NCBI GenBank assembly: GCA_022842935.1
Contig: JALHOP010000003.1
Coordinates: 1-64,000, forward strand
Direction of reading: 5' to 3'
From: Myxococcota bacterium
GTDB lineage: Bacteria; Myxococcota; XYA12-FULL-58-9; JALHOP01
DNA: 64,000 bases
A program made the translations under genes and the position numbers. The notes below the pieces were generated by a model. That model ran no database searches. It had not been told where the DNA came from and was given only the letters and a program-made list of their open reading frames with translations. Of the stretch, positions 16,274 to 25,939 are shown in pieces; position 1 is the first letter of the stretch; each line of letters begins with the position of its first letter.

Positions 16274-18616
16274 ATGTTACCCCGGGCCACCTACCGTCTC
16301 CAGCTGGGCCCGAGCCTCGACTTCGCGGGGGCGGCGGCCCTTGCACCCTATCTTGCTGGCCTCGGGGTCAGTCACGTCTACCTGTCGCCGCATTTGCAGG
16401 CGGCCTCCGGTAGCACGCACGGCTACGATGTCGTCGATCACGGCAGAGTCAGCGATGCGTTGGGGGGTGAGGTCGAGCACCACCGGATGCTCACCGTCTT
16501 CGCCCGTCACGGTCTGTCCGTCGTCATCGACGTCGTGCCGAACCATATGGCGATCGCGAATGCGTCCGCGAACGCTTGGTGGTGGGATGTGTTGGCGAAC
16601 GGCCGCGAAAGCCGCTGGGCCGAGTTCTTCGACATCGACTGGGACCATCCTGACGAGCGCCTGCGTAACCGTGTTCTCGTGCCGGTGCTCGGCGATCACT
16701 ACGGGCGCGTCCTCGATGCGGGTGAGATCACGGTCGCACGCGACGACGGGCGCATCGTGGTGCGGGCCCACGACCATATCTTTCCGCTGAACGCGCGCTC
16801 CATTGCCCAGCTACCCGACGACCTCACGGCCGTGAACGCCGACAAAGAGCGTCTGCACGCCCTGCTCGAGCAGCAGAGCTATCGTCTCGCGTACTGGCGT
16901 AGCGCCCGTTACGACCTCGACTACCGCCGCTTCTTCGACGTCAGCGACCTCGTCGGGCTGCGTATGGAGCTCTCCCATGTCTTCGAGGCGACCCACGCCT
17001 TGCCGCTGCGCTGGGTGAACGAAGGTCTCGTCACCGGTCTGCGGGTCGATCATCCCGATGGGCTCATCGATCCAGTGGGCTATCTTCAGCATCTGCGCGA
17101 GCGGGCGCCACACTGCTGGATACTCGTCGAGAAGATCCTTGCTTGGGACGAGCGGCTGCCCATCACCTGGCCGGTCGACGGCACGACTGGCTACGATTTC
17201 GCCAACAGAGTTTGTGGCCTTTGGATCGACGGTCGGTCCGCTCGCGCGTTCAGCGACATGTATCGTGAGGTCACTGGTGCGGCTGACGCGAGCTTTGCGC
17301 CCGTAGCGGTGGCAAAGAAGCGTCGCATCATGCGCGACGTGCTCGGCGCCGACATCCGTCGTGTCGTCGAGCTCTTCTTCAAGGAGTGCGAGACGAACCT
17401 CTCGTACCGCGATACGTCGCGCGAGGAGCTCCGGCGCGTCGTCGAGAACCTTCTGGTGGCGTTGCCAGTCTACCGCACCTATGTGCGCAAAGGGGAGGCA
17501 CCAAGCGAACACGACCGGCGCGTGATCGCTAATATGGTCGCCAAGGCCAAGGCGCGATGCGCTGACTGCGACGGCCGCCTCTTCGATTTCCTCGAGACCT
17601 TGCTGCTCACTCCCACCGAGGCGACCTTGCGCTTTCAGCAAGTTTCCGGCCCGGTGACTGCCAAAGGCGTCGAGGACACCGCCTTCTTCGATCACCACCG
17701 ATTCATCGCGTTGAACGATGTCGGCAACGACCCCGATGTGTTCGGCGTGAGCGCCGTCGATGTCCATGCGCACAACCTTGCCAAGCACCGCGACTCACCG
17801 CGGGCGATGCTCGCGACTTCGACCCATGACAGCAAGCGCTCGGAGGACGTTCGGGCGCGACTCGCCGTGCTGACCGAAATCCCGGAGGAGTGGCGCGCGT
17901 GGGTGATGCGCGTGCGAAGATTGATAGACCGCTATCGCGACCACAATGTGGGCGCGGGTATCGTTTACCATCTCTGTCAGACACTCGTCGGTGCCTGGCC
18001 GATCGACGAGGAGCGGGTGGCGCTGTACCTCGAAAAGGCGATGCGCGAAGCCAAGGACAAGACCTCGTGGATGAACGTCAATGCGTCGTACGAAGGCCTG
18101 GTTCAGGACTTCGCCATGCGTATGCTCCGGGACGGCGAGGTGCGGCGTGAGCTCGATGTTCTGTGTGGGCGTATCGGTGCGGCGGGCGAGCAGAACGCGT
18201 TGGCCCAGAAGTTACTGACGTTGACGTCCCCTGGCGTGCCCGACCTCTACCAGGGAAGCGAACGCTGGTTCTTCGCTCTCACCGACCCGGACAATCGTCG
18301 GGCCGTCGACCACGAACTGCCGGACGACGCGAAGACCGACCTCGTGCGCAAGGCGCTCGCGGTGCGGCGCCGGCACCCGGCGTGCTTCGACGAGCGTGGC
18401 ACGTACACGCCAATGTTCACGGACGAACCGCGGATCGTCGCTTATCGGCGCGGCGAGCACGTGCTGGTCATCGTCCAGCGTCTGCGTCTCACTGCGTTCG
18501 AGGCGAGCCTCTGCCTACCCGAGGGGACTTGGAATGATGCCCTCGCTGGAGAACGCTACAGCGGAGTAGTCCCGTGGCGCTCGAGTCCCGCAATGTTGCT
18601 CGTACGGGCTTCGTGA
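16274..18616 (+). CDS. treY: Malto-oligosyltrehalose synthase
   Basis: 780 residues of the GH13 alpha-amylase fold. It starts with RATYRLQLGPSLDF and includes YLAGLGVSHVYLSPHLQA and GSTHGYDVVDH, the usual TreY N-terminal signature. The likely nucleophile Asp lies in LRVDHPDGLIDP, the acid/base Glu in WILVEKILAW and a third acidic residue in TSTHDSKRSEDVRAR. The enzyme converts the reducing end of maltodextrin into a trehalose unit, which TreZ then releases. Neither treZ nor treX is in the window, so this copy is separated from its usual partners. Confidence 0.93.
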   Translation: MLPRATYRLQLGPSLDFAGAAALAPYLAGLGVSHVYLSPHLQAASGSTHGYDVVDHGRVSDALGGEVEHHRMLTVFARHGLSVVIDVVPNHMAIANASANAWWWDVLANGRESRWAEFFDIDWDHPDERLRNRVLVPVLGDHYGRVLDAGEITVARDDGRIVVRAHDHIFPLNARSIAQLPDDLTAVNADKERLHALLEQQSYRLAYWRSARYDLDYRRFFDVSDLVGLRMELSHVFEATHALPLRWVNEGLVTGLRVDHPDGLIDPVGYLQHLRERAPHCWILVEKILAWDERLPITWPVDGTTGYDFANRVCGLWIDGRSARAFSDMYREVTGAADASFAPVAVAKKRRIMRDVLGADIRRVVELFFKECETNLSYRDTSREELRRVVENLLVALPVYRTYVRKGEAPSEHDRRVIANMVAKAKARCADCDGRLFDFLETLLLTPTEATLRFQQVSGPVTAKGVEDTAFFDHHRFIALNDVGNDPDVFGVSAVDVHAHNLAKHRDSPRAMLATSTHDSKRSEDVRARLAVLTEIPEEWRAWVMRVRRLIDRYRDHNVGAGIVYHLCQTLVGAWPIDEERVALYLEKAMREAKDKTSWMNVNASYEGLVQDFAMRMLRDGEVRRELDVLCGRIGAAGEQNALAQKLLTLTSPGVPDLYQGSERWFFALTDPDNRRAVDHELPDDAKTDLVRKALAVRRRHPACFDERGTYTPMFTDEPRIVAYRRGEHVLVIVQRLRLTAFEASLCLPEGTWNDALAGERYSGVVPWRSSPAMLLVRAS

Positions 18617-18618
18617 CG

Positions 18619-19992
18619 CTAAGACGGCCTGCCGTTGTTGTTCTGCGTCCACGTCGTCGCGGCTGGTGTGTCCTTCATGCGATTCTGCGTCACGGGTCGG
18701 TCGCCCGTCCACGGTTCGCTGATGATGCGCGAGCCGCTTGCATTGCGCAGATAGACCCACGCCCATTCCAGGATGACCAGGAAGCGCGTTCGGAAGCCGA
18801 CCAAAAAGTAGATGTGCACCACGAGCCACGCGAGCCAGGCAAAGAATCCGCTCCAGCGGAGACCTTTGAACTGCATGACAGCGCGTGACCTGCCAACGGT
18901 CGCCATGATGCCTTTATCGACGTAGTGAAAGGCGTGCCGCGTAGGCCTGTTCGTGGCTTTGTCGTCGACTTCGCCGTTACCCCGGGCGCGCGCTTCGCGG
19001 TCGATGAGCCGTGCCACGTGACGGCCCTGCTGGATGGCGACGGGTGCTAGCCCGGGCAACGCTTGCTCGGCGCCATCGGGAACGAACGCGGCCATATCGC
19101 CGATGACGAAGACCTCGGGGTGCTCGGGGAGGGCGCAGTCGGGTCCCACGATGAGCCGCTGGGAACCGTCACGTTTTGCTGGGATGCGCGCCGCAAGCGG
19201 GACCGGGGCGACGCCGCTCGTCCAAGCGACCGTGCCGGCAAGCACGTGGGTGCCGTCGATGGTGACGCCTGTTGCGTCGATCCCGGTAACGGAGCGCGCG
19301 AGCTGGAGCTCGACCCCCAACTCCTCGAGCTGGCGCTGTGCGGAGCGTGACAGACGCTCGTCGAAGGCGGTGAGCACGCGCGGCGCCCGCTCGACCAGCA
19401 CGACGCGCACCATGTCCGGCTTGAGGGTGCGAAAATCGCGTAGCAAAACGCGACGCGATAGCTCGCTGATGGCACCCGCGAGCTCGACGCCGGTTGGGCC
19501 GCCACCGATGACCACCGAGGTCAGCAGCACGCGGCGCTTCTCGAGGTCGTCGGTGGCCTCGGCGAGCTCGAAGTTACGCAGGATACGTTCGCGTAGGGCG
19601 ATGGCATCGTCGGCTGTCTTGAGTCCAAAGGAGTGGGCGCTCCACGCGTCGTGACCGTAATAGTTGGTACGCGCCCCGGCGGCGAGCACCAGGTAGTCGT
19701 AGGGGAGCACGGAACCGTTGGCGACGCGGACTTGGCGGGTCTCGAGGTCGACGCCCGTCACCTCGCCATAAAGCGTTCGGACATTGGGCTGCTTGTCGAA
19801 CACCGCGCGGATTGGAACGGCGATCTCGGGCAGCGAAAGGCCCGCCGTGGCTACTTGGTAGAGCAGGGGCTGAAACAGATGATGGTTGGTCTGATCGATG
19901 AGCGTGACGTCGACGGGCGCGCGCTTCAGACCGCGCGCCAAGTTGAGGCCGCCGAAGCCGCCACCCACCACGATGACACGAGCACGAGCCAT
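18619..19992 (-). CDS. ndh: Type II NADH dehydrogenase (FAD-dependent)
   Basis: 457 residues from the ATG at 19992; the frame is open to 20229, but homology begins with the FAD-binding VIVVGGGFGGLNLARGL right after this Met. A second nucleotide motif (VIGGGPTGVELAG, near residue 170) and a C-terminal VFVIGDMAAF FAD contact are present. It closes with a hydrophobic stretch (GFFAWLAWLVVHIYFLVGF) that would bind the membrane. NDH-2 passes electrons from NADH to quinone without pumping protons. It ends 2 bases from convergent treY. Confidence 0.9.
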   Translation of the reverse strand: MARARVIVVGGGFGGLNLARGLKRAPVDVTLIDQTNHHLFQPLLYQVATAGLSLPEIAVPIRAVFDKQPNVRTLYGEVTGVDLETRQVRVANGSVLPYDYLVLAAGARTNYYGHDAWSAHSFGLKTADDAIALRERILRNFELAEATDDLEKRRVLLTSVVIGGGPTGVELAGAISELSRRVLLRDFRTLKPDMVRVVLVERAPRVLTAFDERLSRSAQRQLEELGVELQLARSVTGIDATGVTIDGTHVLAGTVAWTSGVAPVPLAARIPAKRDGSQRLIVGPDCALPEHPEVFVIGDMAAFVPDGAEQALPGLAPVAIQQGRHVARLIDREARARGNGEVDDKATNRPTRHAFHYVDKGIMATVGRSRAVMQFKGLRWSGFFAWLAWLVVHIYFLVGFRTRFLVILEWAWVYLRNASGSRIISEPWTGDRPVTQNRMKDTPAATTWTQNNNGRPS

Positions 19993-20274
19993 GGCGCTGC
20001 CTCCGGGAACCATTCGCCGCGTTAGGTTAACACTCGCGCGTCGACACGGTAGCCGCTGTGGCATGACGCCGCCACCGCCATGCCGATTCAACCGTCGTTG
20101 GGTCAAACGGCCCCAGGCTCGGGGACCAACACCGGTGCCGCGGCTCGCAACTCGCCCGAATCGCCAGGGAACTTCCCGCCTCGCGTGTCGATGAGCGGTT
20201 GGCGCGCTGATTGCTACGGGCTCGATCACCGACCAGTCGCATCAAGCCGCTCCCTTCCGACGAGGCCTCCGTTC

Positions 20275-21198
20275 ATGAAGCTCGATACGCTCCATCCCCA
20301 AGCCCGCCTCCCCGCCCGCCGTGCTCTGCGGGGCCGCGTCGCTTCCCACGAGGTCACGACCCCGTTCCCGTTCTCTGGAGCGCTCGACGATGGGCGGGGC
20401 GACCAGAGCGTCCATCGCGGCTTGTTTCGGCTCAATCGCCGTCGCATCGAGCCGGGGATGGTGAGCGAATCGACTCTGGAGTTTCGCGAGGCCCTGCGCG
20501 AGCTCGCCACGATTCAGTATTTCGAGAGCCGTATCCTCACCGCGGGGCGCCACGCGACCGAGCAGCACGCAGCCGAGGCCCCTCGGGATGCCGCGGGGCT
20601 CCTGACGTGGCTCGACGGTCTTCGGGTCTCCGGTCCCGGTCAGCTCGACCCCATGTGGAGCTGGCTTGCGACCTGTGCGAGCGAACGCGAGCTGCACTGG
20701 TTCGTGCTGCAAGAGGTGATCGCCGAGGTTGCGACGACTGACCTCGTTGAGGTCGTGCTCGGCAACAAAGCTACGCTCCCGCTGCTCGAACGATTGCGTC
20801 ACACGGCGATGCTCCTAGGCGTAAAGATCCCGATCGAGGCCGCCGATTGCAGCGAGGTAACCTGGCAATCGATGGCGCGCGCCAACTTGGTGACCGCTTT
20901 GGCGGCCACCCGCCGCTCGCGGGTCAACGCGGCGGGTGCGCTCGCCGCAATGATGATGGTGCAGCCCGCGCGGCTAGCCCTCATCGATTGTGCGCTCACC
21001 CGTCTCGGCTACGACGTGTACCCGCCCACTCCTCCCGTCGATCGTGAATCGGTGGCGCGCCTCGTTCACCAGCAGCTGTTGCAAGAGCGCGACGGAGCGG
21101 CCCAGATCGCCACTGGTGCCCTCATGTGGATGCGAACTGGCGTTCGCTGTCTCGACGGCTATCGTCACCGCTTGCTCCACGACGCATCGGCGGCGTGA
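20275..21198 (+). CDS. Iron-containing redox enzyme family (haem-oxygenase-like fold)
   Basis: 307 residues from the ATG at 20275; an open frame from 20080 has no family character. Segments near residues 140-155 (LHWFVLQEVIAEVATTDL), 215-240 (ARANLVTALAATRRSRVNAAGALAAM) and 285-300 (GALMWMRTGVRCLDGYR) resemble the haem-oxygenase-like diiron family. Members I recall have a His-rich stretch (H-x-x-LD-x-x-H) before the last segment. Here that stretch looks shortened and has only His-Gln-Gln-Leu-Leu, so the metal site may be incomplete. Substrate unknown; it is divergent from ndh. Confidence 0.6.
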   Translation: MKLDTLHPQARLPARRALRGRVASHEVTTPFPFSGALDDGRGDQSVHRGLFRLNRRRIEPGMVSESTLEFREALRELATIQYFESRILTAGRHATEQHAAEAPRDAAGLLTWLDGLRVSGPGQLDPMWSWLATCASERELHWFVLQEVIAEVATTDLVEVVLGNKATLPLLERLRHTAMLLGVKIPIEAADCSEVTWQSMARANLVTALAATRRSRVNAAGALAAMMMVQPARLALIDCALTRLGYDVYPPTPPVDRESVARLVHQQLLQERDGAAQIATGALMWMRTGVRCLDGYRHRLLHDASAA

Positions 21199-21239
21199 CG
21201 CGCGTTAGGCGATCGGCGGTTGAGACAGGCGAATGCGAG

Positions 21240-22850
21240 TCAGAACGCGCGGCGGATGCGGACGGTTGCGCCGCTATTGTAGTCCCGTGCGGTCGAGAAT
21301 GCGATCGAGGCGTAGAAGTCTACTTGCAGGGTGTCCATCACCAAGAAGTGGAGCCCCGGCCCAGCTGCGTTGACGACCTCGGGCTGCGGGCCGCGACCAG
21401 CGCGCACGTCTTCGCGGAAGAGAGCCGCTTCGTTGAAGATGCTTACCTTGAAGATGTCGCGCGTCAGCGAAAAACGGTACTCGACGCCCAAAGACACCAC
21501 GCGATCGAAGTAGAACAGATCGGCGTAGACGCCGCGCACGTAGGTGCCGCTCATCGGGATGGTGTCGGCGATGCTGAAGGAGCCCTGAACGAGGCCGACG
21601 TTGCCGGAGAGCCAAAACTCGTTCCAGCCGAACTCCCACACTTTCTGATAGTCCACGTAGACGGTGCCAAAGCCGCCGTCGGTGCCCAGGAAGTAACGCG
21701 CTTCGCCGGTGAGCCGATGCACGCGGTCGCGGCGTGCCACGATGCGGTCGAAGCTCAGCTGCGCCGCGAAGTTCACGAAGGGGAGGACGTTGGTGAAGCC
21801 TTCTTCAGGCGTCACCCGATCCTCTACGTAGAGCTGCGCTGGTGTGATGTCCTCGATGGGTACGTTCTGCACGTTCGAGAGGTTGCGGAACTGAAAGCCG
21901 AAGCCGAAGTTTAGCTCGGCGTTTTCGGGCTCGACACTGATGCTCACGCTGCCGTCGAGACGATTGAAGAAGTAACTCTGTACGCCGAGGTCCTGGCGCT
22001 GGCGACTCAGCAAGTCTTCGCGAATCTCGAATAACGGGCGCAAACTCTGACCGACCACGGGGGGTGTGTAATAGCGGACGCGACCTATGACTCGGTTGGG
22101 TCGCATGTCCGTTCCGTTTTCGCGAAGGTCATCGAACCGCTTTAGACCGAATTGCGCGTCGAGGTCCCAGCGGTCGCGCTCACCCAAGAGGGAGGCGAAC
22201 GTGTAGCCAACACCAAAGCGGTAGCCGTTGTTGTCGATGGCAACGCTGACGCGCGCGCCCTCGGCCTTCTCCGGATCGCTCGAGAGATCGATGTGAAGCT
22301 CGTATCGGTCACCCTGGATGAGCGGTGGCTGACCCGGGACGAGTCGCGTGATGTCGACCTGCGGTCCCTTGTGGGCCTTCTCTTGCGACGGGACGAGCTC
22401 GTAGTCGAACTGGCGCTCGGTGTTCGACGGGTAGAAGCTGTACAAGATGCGCTCGAGCTCGGGTCGGTTGAAGACTTCGCCTGGGAGGCTCAGGCGGGCG
22501 CGATAGGCGAGGAGCGCTGCGGGCGATTTGCCGCGCAGCACGATTTTCGACAGCCGGCCCTCGTCGATGTGGACGTAGATCTTTCCTTCTTCCAGGACCT
22601 CGGCTTGAACCGTCGCGAGGGCGTAGCCAGCGCCACGCAAGAAATCGAGTAGGACCGTCTCGATGTCGCGGGCCGTCTCTTCGTCGGCCTTGGTGTCGGG
22701 CGGCACCTTCAGCACCTCGAGGTAGACCTCGTCGACCATGACGACGTTGCCGTCGAGGACGATGAGCCCGTGATCGGCGGCGCTGGCCGAACGTACCATC
22801 GCCACGAGGGTCATCAACGCCAAGGCGGCGGCGCGCCGGATCGACAACAT
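21240..22850 (-). CDS. POTRA-containing outer-membrane beta-barrel protein (Omp85-like)
   Basis: 536 residues with a signal peptide ending Ala-Ser-Ala-Ala-Asp near residue 25. Residues about 60-150 form one or two POTRA-like modules (GYALATVQAEV, EGRLSKIVLRGKSP, YSFYPSNTERQFDYEL). The rest alternates aromatic and polar residues, as in an outer-membrane barrel, and ends in Arg-Arg-Ala-Phe with the C-terminal Phe read by the BAM machinery. It is shorter than BamA (about 800), nearer to TamA or ShlB-type transporters. It starts 30 bases after the PilZ gene stop, likely co-transcribed. Confidence 0.75.
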   Translation of the reverse strand: MLSIRRAAALALMTLVAMVRSASAADHGLIVLDGNVVMVDEVYLEVLKVPPDTKADEETARDIETVLLDFLRGAGYALATVQAEVLEEGKIYVHIDEGRLSKIVLRGKSPAALLAYRARLSLPGEVFNRPELERILYSFYPSNTERQFDYELVPSQEKAHKGPQVDITRLVPGQPPLIQGDRYELHIDLSSDPEKAEGARVSVAIDNNGYRFGVGYTFASLLGERDRWDLDAQFGLKRFDDLRENGTDMRPNRVIGRVRYYTPPVVGQSLRPLFEIREDLLSRQRQDLGVQSYFFNRLDGSVSISVEPENAELNFGFGFQFRNLSNVQNVPIEDITPAQLYVEDRVTPEEGFTNVLPFVNFAAQLSFDRIVARRDRVHRLTGEARYFLGTDGGFGTVYVDYQKVWEFGWNEFWLSGNVGLVQGSFSIADTIPMSGTYVRGVYADLFYFDRVVSLGVEYRFSLTRDIFKVSIFNEAALFREDVRAGRGPQPEVVNAAGPGLHFLVMDTLQVDFYASIAFSTARDYNSGATVRIRRAF

Positions 22851-22880
22851 GCGGCACGGCCCCCTTGAGCGGCGTGAAGT

Positions 22881-23531
22881 CTACTCGGTGCTACGCGCGG
22901 CCTTACGAATGTCCGAGACGACGCGGCGGAAGGCTTGGCTCGGGTTCACGAACTGCACAGCAAAACCGCGGTCGGTGTGCCGGACGATCTTTGCGTTTGC
23001 TTGCACCTCGCCAGCCGAGGCGCCCTGATCGGCGCCCTTGGGCGCCAGCAAGTAAAGCACGATGGTCTTACCGACCTCGGGGGGCTTCTTGCCAATCAAC
23101 GCCGCCCCGTCGAGCGAGAGATCGATGAGCTTGGTCTTGTTGCGCTTGCTGCGCCACCAGCGCTTCGGGGCATCGTCGTCAGGCGATTCCCACTCCACGG
23201 CACTGTCGATGTTGACGCGGGCGTTTTGCTGTTGCGGCACGTAACGCGACAGGAGCTCCTTGAGCTTGAGCTCGAATTCGACGCTTGGCTCGACGAACTC
23301 GAGACCGACCGTGCTCTTGGTGTCTCCCGCGATGCGCGCCTTCGTGCGGATACGCATGCCTTCGTGGACGATCTCGACGTCGACAGCCGTCCCTATGGGC
23401 CAGCGCTTCGACGTTCCAATCGACATACCTCCCGGAGAAAGCGTGTGCGAGAGGCAGGGCTCGCTCTTTCCGTCCCAGCGGACGATGACCCCAACGGAGA
23501 TGTCGAAGCGTTGCTTGGTGCGTTCACTCAT
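22881..23531 (-). CDS. Protein with two PilZ-like domains
   Basis: 216 residues. Module one (1-110) has the c-di-GMP-binding Arg4-x3-Arg8 motif followed by a TLSPGGMSIG segment matching [DN]-x-S-x-x-G. Module two (about 115-210) has LIDLSLDGAALIG and VRHTDRGFAVQFV but no clear RxxxR. The tandem arrangement suggests a c-di-GMP sensor whose second domain is structural. It lies upstream of the POTRA/barrel gene on the same strand, so the two may act together at the envelope. No enzymatic domain is present. Confidence 0.85.
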   Translation of the reverse strand: MSERTKQRFDISVGVIVRWDGKSEPCLSHTLSPGGMSIGTSKRWPIGTAVDVEIVHEGMRIRTKARIAGDTKSTVGLEFVEPSVEFELKLKELLSRYVPQQQNARVNIDSAVEWESPDDDAPKRWWRSKRNKTKLIDLSLDGAALIGKKPPEVGKTIVLYLLAPKGADQGASAGEVQANAKIVRHTDRGFAVQFVNPSQAFRRVVSDIRKAARSTE

Positions 23532-23678
23532 GTTCGCGACTCTGTTTGTAGAACACCGGAGGGGGGTAGGTCGAGTTTGAGGATGGCCCGGACGGGAGGG
23601 GGGGGCGCCGCGACCAAAAGCTCGGCCTGGCGGTGCCGTTCGGCGTAGCGAAGGTCACGACGGCGAGCTCTGCCGCCA

Positions 23679-25877
23679 TCAGGCTCGCACGCCTTGCGCC
23701 GCGGCGCCTCGTCTCTCCGGATACATGTCGCGTTTGTGGACGCGGCGTCCGAGCCTTCGACGCAGCCAGAGACCCACGCATAAGAGTCCGATGCCCACCG
23801 CGGCGGCAGTCGCGAGCCCCTTGGGGTCGCGCGTCGCGACTGCTTCGAAGACGCTTGCCCCGAAGACGTTGATGCTGATGATGCCAGGTAACAAGCCAAT
23901 CGCGGTCCCGAGGAAGAAACGTGAGAAGCGCACGCCCGTGGCGCCCGCGATGACGTTGACGATGCTGAACGGAGCGATGGGCATGAGTCGCACACTGATG
24001 ACCGCGACCACGCCGCTCTTCCTGAAGCGGCTCACCAGGTAGCGCATGCGCCGCCCCCCGCGCCGCTGGATCGTATCTTTCCCGATGAGCCGGCCGATGC
24101 CATAGGTCAGAGTGCCAGACAGGAGCGCGCCGGTGAACGCGATGGGGATGCCGCGCAGCGCGCCGAAGACCAGTCCGGTCTGCAAGACCAGCAAGGTGAG
24201 CGGAAAGCTCAAGAGACCAGCACCGATGAACGCGATGACAGCCGCTCCCCACATCCACGGCTCATTGCGCAATGGCGTAGCAAGCTGAGCCAGGCGTTTC
24301 GGGTCGAGGACCTCGTGCAGGGGAGTGAAGCGATAGACCAGGGTCAGCACGACCATGCTCAAGACGATTGCAATGGTTCGCCATAGCGGACCTGACGCCG
24401 AGCGGGCCTGCTCTTCCGGTAGCAAGGTGTCGAGAACTCGGTCGACGTCGAGAGCACTTTCCGGGTCGACGAGGCGTTCATTTGGAAGAACGTCGTTCGC
24501 AAGAAGGCTTGGCGTTGGCGTTGGTGGTACTAGCGTCGCGAGGCTGCGGGCGTCGTTCTGTCGCAAGCTGTCAATCGCGCCGATCATTCCCAGACGCTCT
24601 TCCGCTTGAGCGTACACATCGGGTGCGAGTCCCAAATGTTCCGCGATTAGACGGTGGCGCAAACCGTCGATATGCTCGCGTGCCGCGAACGTCGTGCCTT
24701 CCCAGGACACGTCGCATTCACTGTCCAGTCCCATGGACCGGTTCGACAGATTCGAGGAACCGATGCGTGCCAAGCGGTCGTCGATCACCATGACCTTCGA
24801 GTGCACGTTGATGCAGCCGCCTTCTAGCCCCGGCATCGTAGGGCAGAGCACGCGCAGGCGCTTGTGCTGGTCGGCTCGCGCGAGCAGCTCGAGGAGCCGG
24901 CCGCGCAAGATGCTCATGGTGTTCTCTTCGAGCCAGCCCGAGGCGATACGCGGCAGTACCATGACGACCTCGGGGCCGGTCGGCGCCGTAAGCGAGGTCG
25001 CGAGAGCCTGCGTGACGCTTCGTGACGTCAGATACTGACTCTCGATGTAGACCCGCGTTTTTGCCGCGGCGATGCTGTCGATGTAGAGGCGCTCCACTTC
25101 GCGCACCTCGACGCGCTTGCCATGCGTCCCCAAGGTCCGACTGATGCCAACATCGACGTTTCGCAGCTCGACGCCGACGTCGCGTGGCCAAGGCAGCTCG
25201 GAGCCGTCGATGACGTTGGCTTCGCGGCGAGTGACCGGGGCGAGGCGCCTGCCGGTGGCGGTTCGCCAGCGTTCGCGCGCGAGGTCACCCAGCGCGCAGG
25301 CCGCTTCTCCCGCCACCACGAGCTGGACGTCGTGGAACGGTGCGTACGGTTTGCCATCGTGTGTCCGCCGCAATGGATTTCTTGCTGCGTGCTCGGGTGT
25401 ATCCCAGCGGCTCTCCGCGAGATCGAGGCCGCCGCAAAAGGCGACAGAGTCGTCGATGACGACGACCTTCTGGTGCTGCGAGGCGCCGACGGGGTGCTCG
25501 GCATCGAGCTTGAAGTGCACGCGGCGGTGTGTACGGGCACCGAACGATGCCCGGCTCGGCACCTCGCGCTCGAGGGCGTAGATGAGCGAGAAATCCCACT
25601 CGAGGACGTACACCTTCAGGTCCGGGGTGAGCCGCACCAGCTTGTCGAGAAATGGCCCCAAGCGATTCGGAAGCGCGTCGTTCGGGTCTTCGGGCCGCGT
25701 AAGCTCGAGCCGGCTGTCGATATCCCAGCCAAGGATGAGGATCTGCCGCTGCGCTTGGCGGGCTGCGTCGGCGAACGCGCGATAGTAGGCGTCAGCGTCG
25801 ACGAGCACGGATAGCCGCGACGCTCGCGCGGTGCGCCAGCAGTTCCTTCCCGGCATGAGTATGTTAGAAGACGCCAT
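23679..25877 (-). CDS. Phospholipase D-like protein fused to a VTT (TVP38/DedA-like) membrane domain
   Basis: 732 residues. Two HKD catalytic motifs of the phospholipase D superfamily are visible: HQKVVVIDD (near residue 138) and HSKVMVIDD (near residue 360), each followed by a Gly-Gly-Leu-Asp or Gly-Ser-Ser-Asn turn. After a linker, residues about 500-715 hold several transmembrane helices with the VTT pattern (GRLIGKDTIQRRGG, MPIAPFSIVNVIAGATGV). PLD-like enzymes cut or make phosphodiester bonds in phospholipids such as cardiolipin; VTT proteins move or scramble lipids. The start ATG has AAAGG 3 bases upstream. Confidence 0.88.
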   Translation of the reverse strand: MASSNILMPGRNCWRTARASRLSVLVDADAYYRAFADAARQAQRQILILGWDIDSRLELTRPEDPNDALPNRLGPFLDKLVRLTPDLKVYVLEWDFSLIYALEREVPSRASFGARTHRRVHFKLDAEHPVGASQHQKVVVIDDSVAFCGGLDLAESRWDTPEHAARNPLRRTHDGKPYAPFHDVQLVVAGEAACALGDLARERWRTATGRRLAPVTRREANVIDGSELPWPRDVGVELRNVDVGISRTLGTHGKRVEVREVERLYIDSIAAAKTRVYIESQYLTSRSVTQALATSLTAPTGPEVVMVLPRIASGWLEENTMSILRGRLLELLARADQHKRLRVLCPTMPGLEGGCINVHSKVMVIDDRLARIGSSNLSNRSMGLDSECDVSWEGTTFAAREHIDGLRHRLIAEHLGLAPDVYAQAEERLGMIGAIDSLRQNDARSLATLVPPTPTPSLLANDVLPNERLVDPESALDVDRVLDTLLPEEQARSASGPLWRTIAIVLSMVVLTLVYRFTPLHEVLDPKRLAQLATPLRNEPWMWGAAVIAFIGAGLLSFPLTLLVLQTGLVFGALRGIPIAFTGALLSGTLTYGIGRLIGKDTIQRRGGRRMRYLVSRFRKSGVVAVISVRLMPIAPFSIVNVIAGATGVRFSRFFLGTAIGLLPGIISINVFGASVFEAVATRDPKGLATAAAVGIGLLCVGLWLRRRLGRRVHKRDMYPERRGAAAQGVRA

Positions 25878-25939
25878 AAGCCTTTGGGTTCTGGGATGTT
25901 AAACAGCTCGGGGCCCACTGCAAGTTTGCGAGGTCTGCG

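Noticed and set aside
16811-17788. 325-codon minus-strand frame within treY
   Set aside because: It lies wholly inside the TreY catalytic region, which has all family motifs; the reverse frame has none.
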